Shown in pieces: positions 43,312-52,550 of a stretch of DNA of 64,000 nt. The translations under genes and the position numbers were made by a program. The DNA is from Acidobacteriota bacterium (GTDB lineage Bacteria; Acidobacteriota; Blastocatellia; Pyrinomonadales; Pyrinomonadaceae), in assembly GCA_016713675.1 (NCBI GenBank), contig JADJOS010000001.1, positions 186,001-250,000 on the forward strand, written 5' to 3'. Positions within the stretch are counted from its first letter, which is position 1. The number at the start of each line of letters is the position of its first letter. The notes beneath the pieces were generated by a model, which was given only the letters and a program-made list of their open reading frames with translations, was not told the DNA's origin and made no database searches.

Positions 43312-43905
43312 ATGACAATTAAATCTGATATTTGGCTGCGCCGAATGGCCGATGAACATGACATGATCACGCCGTTTTTGCCTGAGCTGGTGCGTGAAGT
43401 GAACGGCAATCGCATCATCTCGGCCGGTGCATCGAGCTACGGCTATGACATGCGGCTGGCCGACGACGGTTTTCGCATATTCTCGTCCGTTTACGCCGAC
43501 GAGATCGACCCAAAGCGATTTGACGAAGATTCATCATTGATCGAACCGCCTGTCCGCGAAGCAGACGACGGTGCGAAGTACTATCTCCTGCCGCCGCATC
43601 ATTACGGCCTCGGCGTGACGGTTGAAACTTTCAAGATGCCGCGAAATGTGACCGGCGTCGCCCTCGGCAAATCTACCTACGCCCGTGCGGGCCTGCTGGT
43701 CAACACCACGCCGCTCGAAGCCGGCTGGACCGGACGCCTCGTAGTCGAGATCGCCAATCTGGCCAATCTACCGCTCCGTGTATACATTAACGAAGGGATC
43801 GGCCAGATCTTGTTCTTCGAATCTGACGAGGATTGTGCTGTCAGCTACGATGACCGCGGCGGCAAATACCAAGGCCAAACGGGCCTGACATTCGCGAAGG
43901 TGTAG
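43312..43905 (+). CDS. dcd: dCTP deaminase
   Basis: The 197-residue enzyme converts dCTP to dUTP for dTTP synthesis. Family markers are ISAGASSYGYDMRL, FVL-like VTVETFKMPRNVTGVALGKS then TYARAGLLVNTTPLEAGWTG, and the active-site EIANLANLPLRVYINEGIGQ. The C-terminal flap is GGKYQGQTGLTFAKV. Length is slightly above the usual 185-195. It precedes the aldehyde dehydrogenase gene by 10 bases. Confidence 0.93.
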   Translation: MTIKSDIWLRRMADEHDMITPFLPELVREVNGNRIISAGASSYGYDMRLADDGFRIFSSVYADEIDPKRFDEDSSLIEPPVREADDGAKYYLLPPHHYGLGVTVETFKMPRNVTGVALGKSTYARAGLLVNTTPLEAGWTGRLVVEIANLANLPLRVYINEGIGQILFFESDEDCAVSYDDRGGKYQGQTGLTFAKV

Positions 43906-43915
43906 TCAGAACCAA

Positions 43916-45361
43916 ATGCAGCGAATCGACAATTACATCAATGGCGAGCTAGTACCCTCATTGTCGGGCGAATATTTAGACAGTTTTGATCCGTCTACAG
44001 GATCCGTCTATTCGTTGATCGCCGATTCGGACGAACGCGACGTTCGACTCGCGGTTGATGCGGCGAAAGCAGCTTTTCCGGCCTGGTCGAGCACATCGAC
44101 GGAGGCTCGTCATGATATCTTGATGCGGCTGGTCGCTCTCATTGACCGCGATCTTGAGCAGTTGGCATTGGTCGAATCGATCGATCAGGGCAAACCGCTT
44201 TCACTCGCCCGCACCGTAGATATTCCTCGTGCGATCTCTAACTTCAAGTTTTACGCTACCGCCGCGATGCACACGGCAAACGAATCGCATGACAGCGTAG
44301 GTCAAAATGCGATCAACTACACAATGCGTCAGCCGCTCGGCGTGGTCGGATGCATCAGTCCTTGGAATCTGCCGCTCTATTTATTCACCTGGAAGATCGC
44401 ACCCGCAATCGCTTCCGGCTGCACTGTTGTGGCCAAACCGTCTGAGGTCACACCAATGACGGCATATTTGCTTTCGAAGCTCTGCATCGAAGCAGGCATG
44501 CCGCGGGGCGTGCTCAATATCGTTCACGGACTTGGACCAAAGGTCGGATCGGCGATGTCCGTTCACAAGGACATCAAAGCGATCTCGTTCACCGGCGGAA
44601 CAAAGACGGGCGAGGAGATCGCCCGCGTCGCTGCTCCGATGTTCAAAAAGCTCTCGCTCGAACTCGGCGGTAAAAACCCCAACATTATCTTTGCCGACTG
44701 CAACTACGAGGAAATGCTTGCTACAACCGTTCGCTCCTCATTCTCAAATCAGGGCGAAATATGCCTGTGCGGCTCGCGTATCTTTATAGAACGGCCGATA
44801 TACGAAAAATTCAAGTGCGACTTTTTGGAGAGCGTTTCCGCCTTACAGGTAGGCGATCCTTTGCTGGCTGACACTGATGTGGGAGCGATCGTCTCGAAAC
44901 AGCACTTTGACAAAATAATGTCGTATATCGAACTCGCTCGCGAAGAAGGCGGCACGATCTTGACCGGCGGAAATTCGGTCACAGTCGATGGACGATGCTC
45001 CGACGGCTGGTTCATTGAGCCGACCGTGATCGAAGGACTGACTTTCGATTGCCGGACGAATCAAGAAGAAATATTCGGCCCTGTCGTTACGCTCATGCCG
45101 TTTGACACCGAGGAAGAGGTTCTGCGGTATGCAAACAGCGTTCGATACGGTCTCTCAGCGACGGTCTGGACCGAGAATCTCTCACGAGCCCATCGTCTGG
45201 CGGCCCGACTCGAATCCGGTATCGTCTGGATCAATTGCTGGCTACTGCGCGACCTTCGGACACCGTTTGGCGGAGTAAAGGACAGCGGCATGGGCCGCGA
45301 AGGCGGCTTTGAGGCGCTACAGTTCTTCACCGAAGAAAAGAACGTGTGTATACGCATTTAG
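43916..45361 (+). CDS. Aldehyde dehydrogenase, probable 2-aminomuconic semialdehyde dehydrogenase
   Basis: The 481-residue NAD enzyme has the catalytic Cys in SNQGEICLCGSRIF, the Glu in LSLELGGKNPNIIF and the cofactor motif SFTGGTKTGEEIA. ESIDQGKPLSLARTVDIPRA plus INCWLLRDLRTPFGGVKDSG are typical of the ALDH8/NbaE/XylG subgroup that oxidises 2-aminomuconate or 2-hydroxymuconate semialdehyde. With ACMSD, the dioxygenase and the RidA protein it would complete the lower kynurenine route. It stands 9 kb from them, next to dcd. Confidence 0.88.
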   Translation: MQRIDNYINGELVPSLSGEYLDSFDPSTGSVYSLIADSDERDVRLAVDAAKAAFPAWSSTSTEARHDILMRLVALIDRDLEQLALVESIDQGKPLSLARTVDIPRAISNFKFYATAAMHTANESHDSVGQNAINYTMRQPLGVVGCISPWNLPLYLFTWKIAPAIASGCTVVAKPSEVTPMTAYLLSKLCIEAGMPRGVLNIVHGLGPKVGSAMSVHKDIKAISFTGGTKTGEEIARVAAPMFKKLSLELGGKNPNIIFADCNYEEMLATTVRSSFSNQGEICLCGSRIFIERPIYEKFKCDFLESVSALQVGDPLLADTDVGAIVSKQHFDKIMSYIELAREEGGTILTGGNSVTVDGRCSDGWFIEPTVIEGLTFDCRTNQEEIFGPVVTLMPFDTEEEVLRYANSVRYGLSATVWTENLSRAHRLAARLESGIVWINCWLLRDLRTPFGGVKDSGMGREGGFEALQFFTEEKNVCIRI

Positions 45362-45395
45362 TCAAAAATTCAATGCTGTTTCGTTTGAGGAAAAT

Positions 45396-46061
45396 ATGAA
45401 CACCATCAAACGAATTCTATTAGGAAGCATCGCATTAGTACTGGCCTATTTTGCATTTAGTATTTATCTCGACAGCGTTTTCATTCGTCCGCAAAAGGTC
45501 GTTCTCGACAACTACTTTCGTCCGGGCGATAAATTGGTCAGCAGATTCGAGGGGTTTGACCAGACTGTTCTCGGAGTAAAGGACGGTTGGCTGCATACGC
45601 GGCTCGAAGTGATGCCGAACGCCGCCGGCCCGCCCGAACACGCCCACGTCCACTTCACTGAAACTTTTACGGTCAAAAAGGGAAAATTAAGCATCCTAAT
45701 AAACGGCGAAAAGCGAGTCCTTAAGGAAGGCGAGACGATCTCGATATCGCCGATGACGATGCATAAGCCCTTTAATGAAACCGGCGAAACGGTTATCATC
45801 GAAAGCGACGACACCAAGACGTTACCCGTCGAATTCGGCTATCATCTCTCTCAGATGTACGGCTTTATGGACATGCATCCGAGCGGCCCGTCGATGCCGC
45901 AAATGCTGATGCAGCTTTCGGTCTATGGTGACGATTTCGATTCGATCATCGCCGGCCCACCAGTCGGGATCCAGCGTGCGATGCGTACGCTGATCGCCCC
46001 GACAGCCCGATTGTTCGGTTATAGTAGTTATTATGAGGAATTCAAACCAAAGCGTAGTTGA
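45396..46061 (+). CDS. Membrane-anchored cupin-domain protein
   Basis: The 221-residue product has one N-terminal membrane helix (ILLGSIALVLAYFAFSIYLD) and a cupin barrel: PPEHAHVHFTETFTVKKGKL, VLKEGETISISPMTMHKPFN. The histidines in PEHAHVHF and MHKP could bind metal. The rest is helical. Function is unknown; the family is common as small-molecule-binding or isomerase/dioxygenase-like proteins. The ATG at 45396 has a GAGGAAAAT site; longer frames overlap the aldehyde dehydrogenase. Confidence 0.75.
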   Translation: MNTIKRILLGSIALVLAYFAFSIYLDSVFIRPQKVVLDNYFRPGDKLVSRFEGFDQTVLGVKDGWLHTRLEVMPNAAGPPEHAHVHFTETFTVKKGKLSILINGEKRVLKEGETISISPMTMHKPFNETGETVIIESDDTKTLPVEFGYHLSQMYGFMDMHPSGPSMPQMLMQLSVYGDDFDSIIAGPPVGIQRAMRTLIAPTARLFGYSSYYEEFKPKRS

Positions 46062-46073
46062 AACGTAATAGAA

Positions 46074-47390
46074 ATGATGAAAAAATTTGCCGTAGTCCTG
46101 TTCGCGTTGTTGTTTAGTATTCAGGCTTTTGGCCAGTCAAAAGCACCGACGGAATCCGTGATGTCGCGCTTTCTGCGGTACGTTAAGATCGACACCCAAT
46201 CGGCTGAGGATCAACCGGCTCCGCCGAGCACAAAAAAGCAGCTTGTCCTGGCTAATTTGCTGGTTAAGGAGCTGAACGATCTAGGCGTTCAGAACGTTCG
46301 AATGAGCGAATGGGGTATTGTTTACGGCACGGTTCCCGGAAATTTGCCTGACAATTCGAAAGTTCCGACGGTGGGTTTTATCGCCCACATGGACACTTCG
46401 CCTGCAGTTTCCGGTGAAAACATCAATGCGGTCATTCATAAGAATTATCAGGGCGGCGATATCGTCTTGCCGAATGATAAGACCCAGATCATCACGGTCG
46501 CCAAGAATCCGGCATTGAAAGGATTGATCGGCGATGACATCATCACCGCCGACGGAACCACTCTGCTTGGCTCCGACGACAAATCGGGCATTGCTGAGAT
46601 AATGACAATGATCGATATCCTCAAGCAGAATCCATCGATCAAGCACGGCAACATCTCCGTTGCGTTCACGCCTGACGAAGAAGTCGGCGGCGGGATAGAA
46701 AAGTTTGACGTCAAAGGTTTCGGTGCCAAGTATGCTTATACGGTCGATGGCGGCGAACTTGGTGAGATATCCGATGAAACATGGACCGCCAAAACAGCTA
46801 CGATCACATTCAGCGGCAAATCAACGCATCCGGGGTATGCCAAGGATATTCTCGTAAATTCGTCATTTGCCGCCGCGGACCTTCTATCGCGGTTCAACGA
46901 CCCAAAAGTACCGAGGCCGGAAACGACCGAGGGCCGAGTCGGTTTTGTCCATCCGTACAATTCGACGCTCGATATCGAAACGTCGACCGTCCGTGTCCTG
47001 CTCCGGCATTTTGATATGTCAGGTGTTGATGAACAGGAGGCAATGATCCGCTCAATGCTCGATGAGACGAAAAAGAAGTTCCCAAACGTTGGCTCCGAAA
47101 TGACGGTCCGCGTCGGTTACCTCAATATGAAAGAGGAACTGAAGAATCACCCGCAGCTTGTCGAATATGCGAGTGAAGCTGCCAAACGAGCCGGTGTTAC
47201 GCCAAAAATGAAACCGATCCGCGGCGGGACCGATGGTGCGAGGCTTACCTTTATGGGTCTGCCGACTCCGAACCTATTTACGGGCGGTCACAATTTCCAC
47301 GGCAAGCTCGAATTCAACTCGCGCAAGGGCCTAGAAAAATCAACTGAGAGTTTGGTAAACCTCGTCCAGATCTGGGCGGAGAAAAAGTAG
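46074..47390 (+). CDS. pepT: Peptidase T-like tripeptidase with signal peptide
   Basis: The 438-residue M20 metallopeptidase removes N-terminal residues from tripeptides. Zinc-site segments are FIAHMDTSPAVSGEN, LLGSDDKSGIAEIMTM, SVAFTPDEEVGGGIEKF, YTVDGGELGE and IRGGTDGARLTFMGLPTPNL, then GGHNFHGKLEF. The order and length match PepT. An N-terminal signal peptide (FAVVLFALLFSIQAFGQSKA) is unusual, since PepT is normally cytosolic, so this copy probably acts in the periplasm. A palindromic repeat lies right after the stop. Confidence 0.9.
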   Translation: MMKKFAVVLFALLFSIQAFGQSKAPTESVMSRFLRYVKIDTQSAEDQPAPPSTKKQLVLANLLVKELNDLGVQNVRMSEWGIVYGTVPGNLPDNSKVPTVGFIAHMDTSPAVSGENINAVIHKNYQGGDIVLPNDKTQIITVAKNPALKGLIGDDIITADGTTLLGSDDKSGIAEIMTMIDILKQNPSIKHGNISVAFTPDEEVGGGIEKFDVKGFGAKYAYTVDGGELGEISDETWTAKTATITFSGKSTHPGYAKDILVNSSFAAADLLSRFNDPKVPRPETTEGRVGFVHPYNSTLDIETSTVRVLLRHFDMSGVDEQEAMIRSMLDETKKKFPNVGSEMTVRVGYLNMKEELKNHPQLVEYASEAAKRAGVTPKMKPIRGGTDGARLTFMGLPTPNLFTGGHNFHGKLEFNSRKGLEKSTESLVNLVQIWAEKK

Positions 47391-47396
47391 TCGCTT

Positions 47397-47430
47397 GTCA
47401 GAACCGCCTGCGTTATCGGGCGGCTCTGAC
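47397..47430. repeat. CCxCCTGCG palindromic repeat, copy 5, between pepT and dnaJ
   Basis: GTCAGAACCGCC and GGCGGCTCTGAC are near-perfect 12-base arms around TGCGTTATCG. It exactly fills the gap between the convergent stops, so it may end transcription from both sides. Confidence 0.75.
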
Positions 47431-48528
47431 CTAACCAAAGATATTCCGCACCTTATCGAGGAACGACTCGTCCGTAAAATCTGCGTCTTCGATCTCCGCA
47501 AGCTGCTCTAGCAGCTTGCGTTGTTCTTTTGTCAGCGTCTTTGGCGTGATGAGCGTAACCGCAACAAACAGGTCGCCGCGGCCGCGGCCGCCGAGAGCCG
47601 GCATTCCTTGTGATTTCACTCGGAAAACGGTTCCGGTTTGGGTTCCGGCGGGAATCTTTAGTTCTTCTTCGCCGTCGAGGGTTTGGACCTTGATCTCGGC
47701 ACCGAGAGCCGCTTGGGCGAACGTTATCGGCACTGCCGAATAAAGATTCGCACCCTGACGTTCAAATCGCTCGTGCTCGGCGACGTGCAGGACTACGAAT
47801 AGATCGCCCGCGGGGCCGCCGTTTACGCCGCCTTCGCCTTCGCCGGAGACGCGTAGGCGTGAACCGGTCTCGACGCCTGCGGGGATCTTGATCTCGATCG
47901 TCTTTTCTTTTTCAACACGGCCCTGGCCGCGACAAGTTTTGCAAGGCGATTTGATGATGCGGCCTTGGCCCGAACAGTTCGGACAGGTTCGCATGACGCT
48001 GAAAAAGCCCTGTTGATAACGCGTCTGGCCGCTGCCTGCACAGGTAATGCAGATATCGGCGGTCGTGCCTTTTTCGGCACCGCTGCCGCTGCATTCGTCG
48101 CATTTTTCGAGACGCGGAATGCGGAGCTTTTCGTCCTTGCCGGTCGCGGCTTCTTCGAGCGTGATCTCGAGGTCGTAACGCAGGTCCGAGCCGCGTTGGA
48201 CGGTCGAACGCCTCGACTGCCGCTGCCCGAACATATCTCCGAAACCAAACACTTCGAAGATGTCCTCGATATTCGAAAATCCCGGATCGAATCCCGCACC
48301 TTGTGCCCCGGCCTGATGCCCAAAACGGTCATACGAAGCCCGTTTGTCCGCATCCGAAAGCACCGCATACGCCTCGGCCGCTTCCTTGAATTTCTCTTCC
48401 GCCGCCGGATCGTCAGGGTTCTTGTCCGGATGATGCTGGACCGCTAAAGCCCGATACGCCTTCTTAATATCCGCGTCCGACGCCGTTTTCGCAACGCCCA
48501 GCACTTCGTAATAATCTCGTTTAGCCAT
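47431..48528 (-). CDS. dnaJ: Chaperone protein DnaJ
   Basis: The 365-residue co-chaperone stimulates the DnaK ATPase. The J domain has YYEVLGVAKTASDADIKKAY and the HPD loop in QHHPDKNPDD. A Gly/Phe-rich linker follows (GAQGAGFDPGF). The zinc domain has four CxxCxGxG repeats: CDECSGSG, CITCAGSG, CPNCSGQG and CKTCRGQG. The substrate domain is complete. It is the last gene of hrcA-grpE-dnaK-dnaJ and is separated from dnaK by a 155-base gap with repeat words. Confidence 0.97.
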   Translation of the reverse strand: MAKRDYYEVLGVAKTASDADIKKAYRALAVQHHPDKNPDDPAAEEKFKEAAEAYAVLSDADKRASYDRFGHQAGAQGAGFDPGFSNIEDIFEVFGFGDMFGQRQSRRSTVQRGSDLRYDLEITLEEAATGKDEKLRIPRLEKCDECSGSGAEKGTTADICITCAGSGQTRYQQGFFSVMRTCPNCSGQGRIIKSPCKTCRGQGRVEKEKTIEIKIPAGVETGSRLRVSGEGEGGVNGGPAGDLFVVLHVAEHERFERQGANLYSAVPITFAQAALGAEIKVQTLDGEEELKIPAGTQTGTVFRVKSQGMPALGGRGRGDLFVAVTLITPKTLTKEQRKLLEQLAEIEDADFTDESFLDKVRNIFG

Positions 48529-48537
48529 AAGAAAAGA

Positions 48538-48605
48538 TCAAAGTTCGAATTTTGGTGCATAAGGTTTCGATTTTTTGAACCTTGTACATTGAACCCTGAA
48601 CTTAG
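48538..48605. repeat. GAACCTTG-type repeat between dnaK and dnaJ
   Basis: The words TTGAACCTTGTACATTGAAC and CCTGAACTT, with AAGTTCGAA at the other end, form a low-complexity inverted-type element inside the heat-shock operon. Confidence 0.45.
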
Positions 48606-48683
48606 AAAACGTCAGCCCAAATACTTTGAACTGACGCATCTCTTATTTTGCGATATCGGCCATGATTTCTCAAGTCCGGCAGT

Positions 48684-50489
48684 CTACGCCATTGTCAGCA
48701 TCGCCGCTGTGATGCGGTTGGCGGCGGATTCTACTTTGCCTAGCTGTTCCTGGATCTGGCTGACGCTTTCGGACTGCATCATTTCTTCGGCTTCGTTTAG
48801 GATGCCGTTGATGGTTTGCTGGTCTTCGAGGGCGAGCGATTTGCCGATCTCGACCATTGCCCGGCGGGCGTTGCGGATGAGCGAATCGAGGCGGTTGCGT
48901 TCGAGAATAAGTTCGCGTTCGCCGCGGTCGCGTTCGACCGACGTTTCGGCTTCGATGATGAGGCGTTCGATCTCGTCCGGGGCGAGGCCTGACGAAGGCG
49001 TGATCTGCATCGCCTGTTCGAGGCCGGTCATTTTGTCTTTGGCCGAAACGCTGACGATGCCGTTGGCGTCGATCTCAAAACTTACATCGACCTGCGGCAC
49101 GCCGCGTGGTGCCGGCGGAATGCCGACGAGTTCGAATTTGGCGAGGCTGCGGTTGGCGCTTGAGATCTCGCGTTCGCCCTGTAAAATGTGGATCTCGACC
49201 GACTGCTGATTATCGACAACGGTCGTAAACGTCATCGTATTCTTGAGCGGAATGGTCGAGTTTCGCGAGATCAGTTTGACAAACAAACCGCCGCGGGTTT
49301 CGAGACCGAGGCTGAGTGGCAGAACGTCGAGTAGCACAATGTCTTTAACATCGCCCGTCAGAACGCCGCCCTGGATCGCGGCTCCCATCGCAACGACCTC
49401 GTCAGGATTGATCTCCGACGATGGCTCTTTGCCGAAAACCTCGGTCACCGTGCGGGCGATGATCGGCGAACGCGTCTGGCCGCCGACGAGGATCACCTTG
49501 TCGACATCGCTTGGCTGCAGCTTGGCATCCCACAGAGCTTTCTGGCACGGCTCGACGGACGATTCGACGAGATCTTTGACGATCTCTTCGAACTTATCGC
49601 GACTTAACACAGCGTTGATGTGTTTCGGGCCCGACGGATCGGCCGCGATAAACGGCAGGCTGATCGTCGTTTCCGCAACGGATGAGAGCTCGCATTTTGC
49701 ACGCTCTGCGGCTTCCTTGAGACGCTGCAATGCAAGTCGGTCGCCGCGAAGGTCGATGCCGTTTTCGGTCTGGAAACCTTCGACGAGCCAATCGATTATG
49801 CGTTCGTCAAAATCTTCGCCACCGAGAAAGGTGTTGCCCGATGTCGAGAGGACTTCGAAAACCCCGTCGTTTATCTCCATGATCGAGATATCGAAGGTGC
49901 CGCCGCCGAGATCGTAAACAGCGACCTTTTCGGTCTTCGATTTACCAAAACCGTAGGCTAAGGCAGCCGCCGTCGGCTCGTTGATGATGCGTTCAACCTC
50001 GAGTCCGGCGATCTTGCCCGCGTCGCGTGTCGCCTGACGCTGCATGTCGTCGAAGTAGGCGGGAACAGTAATGATCGCTTCGGTTATCTTGTCGCCGAGG
50101 AACTCTTCGGCAGCGAGTTTCAGCCGCTGAAGCACGATCGCCGAGATCTCGGGCGGACTGTAAATGCGGTCGAGAACGCGAATGTGGGCGTCGCCGTTTG
50201 GCGCTTTGACGATCTCGAAAGGCACGTTTGTGCGCATCTTTTCGACTTCGGGAGCGTCGAATTTGCGGCCGATCAGACGTTTGACGGCATACAGCGTGTT
50301 CGCAGCATTCGTCACTGCCTGACGCTTAGCGATCTGGCCGACGAGACGTTCGTCCTTGTCCGTAAAGCCGACCACCGACGGAGTAGTGCGGCCGCCTTCT
50401 TTGTTCGATATGATCTGCACCGTGCCGCCTTCGAGTACGGAGACGCAGCAGTTCGTAGTGCCTAAATCGATTCCTATTACCTTGCCCAT
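48684..50489 (-). CDS. dnaK: Chaperone protein DnaK (Hsp70)
   Basis: The 601-residue chaperone has the ATPase start GKVIGIDLGTTNCCVSVLEG, VYDLGGGTFDISIMEI, INEPTAAALAYGFG and VILVGGQTRSPIIA. The substrate domain has DVLPLSLGLETRGGLF and the FELVGIPPAPRGVPQVDVSF strands. It ends soon after the helical lid (ITAAMLTMA) and lacks the long acidic tail of E. coli DnaK (638 residues). It lies 51 bases after grpE. Confidence 0.97.
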   Translation of the reverse strand: MGKVIGIDLGTTNCCVSVLEGGTVQIISNKEGGRTTPSVVGFTDKDERLVGQIAKRQAVTNAANTLYAVKRLIGRKFDAPEVEKMRTNVPFEIVKAPNGDAHIRVLDRIYSPPEISAIVLQRLKLAAEEFLGDKITEAIITVPAYFDDMQRQATRDAGKIAGLEVERIINEPTAAALAYGFGKSKTEKVAVYDLGGGTFDISIMEINDGVFEVLSTSGNTFLGGEDFDERIIDWLVEGFQTENGIDLRGDRLALQRLKEAAERAKCELSSVAETTISLPFIAADPSGPKHINAVLSRDKFEEIVKDLVESSVEPCQKALWDAKLQPSDVDKVILVGGQTRSPIIARTVTEVFGKEPSSEINPDEVVAMGAAIQGGVLTGDVKDIVLLDVLPLSLGLETRGGLFVKLISRNSTIPLKNTMTFTTVVDNQQSVEIHILQGEREISSANRSLAKFELVGIPPAPRGVPQVDVSFEIDANGIVSVSAKDKMTGLEQAMQITPSSGLAPDEIERLIIEAETSVERDRGERELILERNRLDSLIRNARRAMVEIGKSLALEDQQTINGILNEAEEMMQSESVSQIQEQLGKVESAANRITAAMLTMA

Positions 50490-50540
50490 AATGGTTGAGT
50501 TCCTCGTTAGTTGTTAGGTCTGACGCCGGGAAGCGACAAT

Positions 50541-51392
50541 TTACGCTTCGGTGGTCGAAGCGTCCGGATCGTGAGGTTCCGATTCGATCTCGGCCGCAGG
50601 TTCGGCCGTCTGTGGGGGAATAGACTTGTGTGTTGAGGTTGAAGTTGTGACCTTGACCATCGAATGGCGGATCACTTTGTTGCCTATACGATATCCGCGA
50701 AGCAGTTCATCGGACACCATATTGGTCGGCATATCGTCGCGTTCCTCGGTGGCGACGGCCTCGTGAAAATTCGGGTCGAACTCTTCGCCCTCGGTCGGGA
50801 TCGCGGTCACTCCCATCCCGGCAAATACTTCGTTGAGTTGCTGATTGACGAGCACAATGCCGTCATATAGTTGCTGAAATTCCGGCGATTTCTTCTCGGC
50901 ATCGCTCGGTACCGAATCGAGTGCACGGTTCAGGTTATCAAGCACCGGGAGCATCTGGGCCGCCAGATTGGCGATCTGATCGATAAATGAACCACGCTTT
51001 TCCCGATCCATGCGGTACTTGAAATTTTCAAAATCCTTTAGTCGACGATCGCTCTTTTCCTGGATCTCATTTCGCTCATTGCGGAGCTCCATGACCTTAA
51101 GTTTGAGTGAAGCGATCTCATTCTCGAGTTCGAAATTGCGGGCCTTTGTCGCCGGTGACGCATTTCCGTCGGGTGCCGCAGGCCGCAAATTGAGATCCTG
51201 CTCAACAAACGCCTGCGCAGGATTCATATCCACATCCGAATCTTCGATCTCGATCGAAAGGTCGGCTGTGATGTGCAGATCCTTTTCCTTCGCTTCGAGC
51301 TCGCGGATAAAATCCTCGACCGACGGGCTCGAATCCATATCGAGGTCGTCCAGCGAATCTGTGGGCATTGGGATTTGATCTTTTTGGTTCAT
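50541..51392 (-). CDS. grpE: Nucleotide exchange factor GrpE
   Basis: The 283-residue cofactor releases ADP from DnaK. A long acidic N-terminus (residues 1-85) is followed by the coiled coil RNERNEIQEKSDRRLKDFEN and FKYRMDREKRGSFIDQIANL, then the beta head with GMGVTAIPTEGEEFDPNFHE and VSDELLRGYRIGNKVIRHSM. It is longer than most GrpE proteins, because of the acidic head and a Pro/Glu-rich tail. It starts 24 bases after the hrcA end. Confidence 0.94.
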   Translation of the reverse strand: MNQKDQIPMPTDSLDDLDMDSSPSVEDFIRELEAKEKDLHITADLSIEIEDSDVDMNPAQAFVEQDLNLRPAAPDGNASPATKARNFELENEIASLKLKVMELRNERNEIQEKSDRRLKDFENFKYRMDREKRGSFIDQIANLAAQMLPVLDNLNRALDSVPSDAEKKSPEFQQLYDGIVLVNQQLNEVFAGMGVTAIPTEGEEFDPNFHEAVATEERDDMPTNMVSDELLRGYRIGNKVIRHSMVKVTTSTSTHKSIPPQTAEPAAEIESEPHDPDASTTEA

Positions 51393-51416
51393 TAGCCGTG
51401 CGACGGACGCTCACGG

Positions 51417-52538
51417 CTATTTCCTTTCGCCGTCAACGGACATCATTTTTTCTAACGTGCGGGCAACGTACGAGACGATCGAGATCATTCTCGCGTATTC
51501 GATCCTCGTCGGTCCGAGGACGCTTAGTGTGCCGACCGCCGAGCTGTTGCCGATCCGGTAAGGAGCCGAGATCAGTGTGCAGTTTTGAAACGACGGCGTG
51601 CGGTTCTCGCTGCCGATGACGACCTGTACATCGCCTTTCGCCTGCGCATCGCGTTCGATGCACTCCGTGAGTATCTGCATCAAACGTTATTTTTCGCCTA
51701 TCGTTCGCAGCAGTTCACGGAGGCGTTCGAGATCGGCAAAATCGCTCTTTGACAAGATATTCGACGTGCCGTCCACGAAAACTTCGCCGAGCCGGTCGTC
51801 TTCGTCCTCAATACTCTGAGAGCAAAGGATCACGGCTGTTTGAAGCAATTTGTCAAACAAGGCCTTTTCCTCGTGCATTAGAGACATGATCTCGGCACGG
51901 ATCTCGGCCAGGCTCTTTCCGGCAAATTCCTTGTTTAGATAATTTGCGGTTCGTTCGAGTTCGTCGCGTGTAAATGGCACGCCGGTCCGGATTATCTTGT
52001 TATGGACAATGTTCGGGGCCGAGACCAGAACCACGAGAATGCGGTTGTCGCTCAGGTTTACAAACTCGATGTGCTGCAGGCGATCACTCGCCAAACTAGG
52101 CGATACCACGATGCCGACATTATTAGAAAGAGCCGAAAGCAAATGGGAAGTACGTTCCATCAACCTGTCCGGAGTGTCGCCTAGGTCAAGCGAATTCAGG
52201 CCGTATTCCTCGCCTATGCGATGGAGGTCGTCATTCGAAATACTCAGCACGCCAAGCAGGTTGTCAACGTAAAACCGGTATCCTTTATCAGTCGGAACGC
52301 GTCCGGCGGAAGTGTGAGGCTGCTCGAGCATTCCCATCTCTTCCAGTTCACCCATCACGTTGCGGATCGTTGCCGAGCTGAGACCCGAAGCATTGGCGAA
52401 TTTGTCTGCAAGTACCTTAGAACCTACAGGTTCGCCCGTGACAAAGTGTTCATTGATAATGGCCGTCAGGATGATCTGACCGCGAGAATCGGGAATTTTC
52501 CCGCTATCAGTAACTGATCTTGGGTTGATTTGATGCAT
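51417..52538 (-). pseudogene. hrcA: Heat-inducible repressor HrcA, interrupted by an in-frame TAA
   Basis: HrcA represses class I heat-shock genes by binding CIRCE. The N-terminal winged helix is complete (QIILTAIINEHFVTGEPVGS, SSATIRNVMGELEEMGMLEQ, HTSAGRVPTDKGYRFYVDNL). The central domain runs to LRELLRTIGEK, then a TAA (51687-51689). Directly beyond it, in the same frame, come RLMQILTECIERDAQAKGDV and VVIGSENRTPSF, SAPYRIGNSSAVGTLSVLGP then TRIEYARMISIVSYVA, the normal HrcA C-terminus. A CAA to TAA change would explain it. The whole frame is 373 codons plus stop. The shortened protein lacks the C-terminal part, and an internal TTG/ATG (51683/51680) could restart translation. Confidence 0.9.
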
Positions 52539-52550
52539 AGGCCTTTCGGG

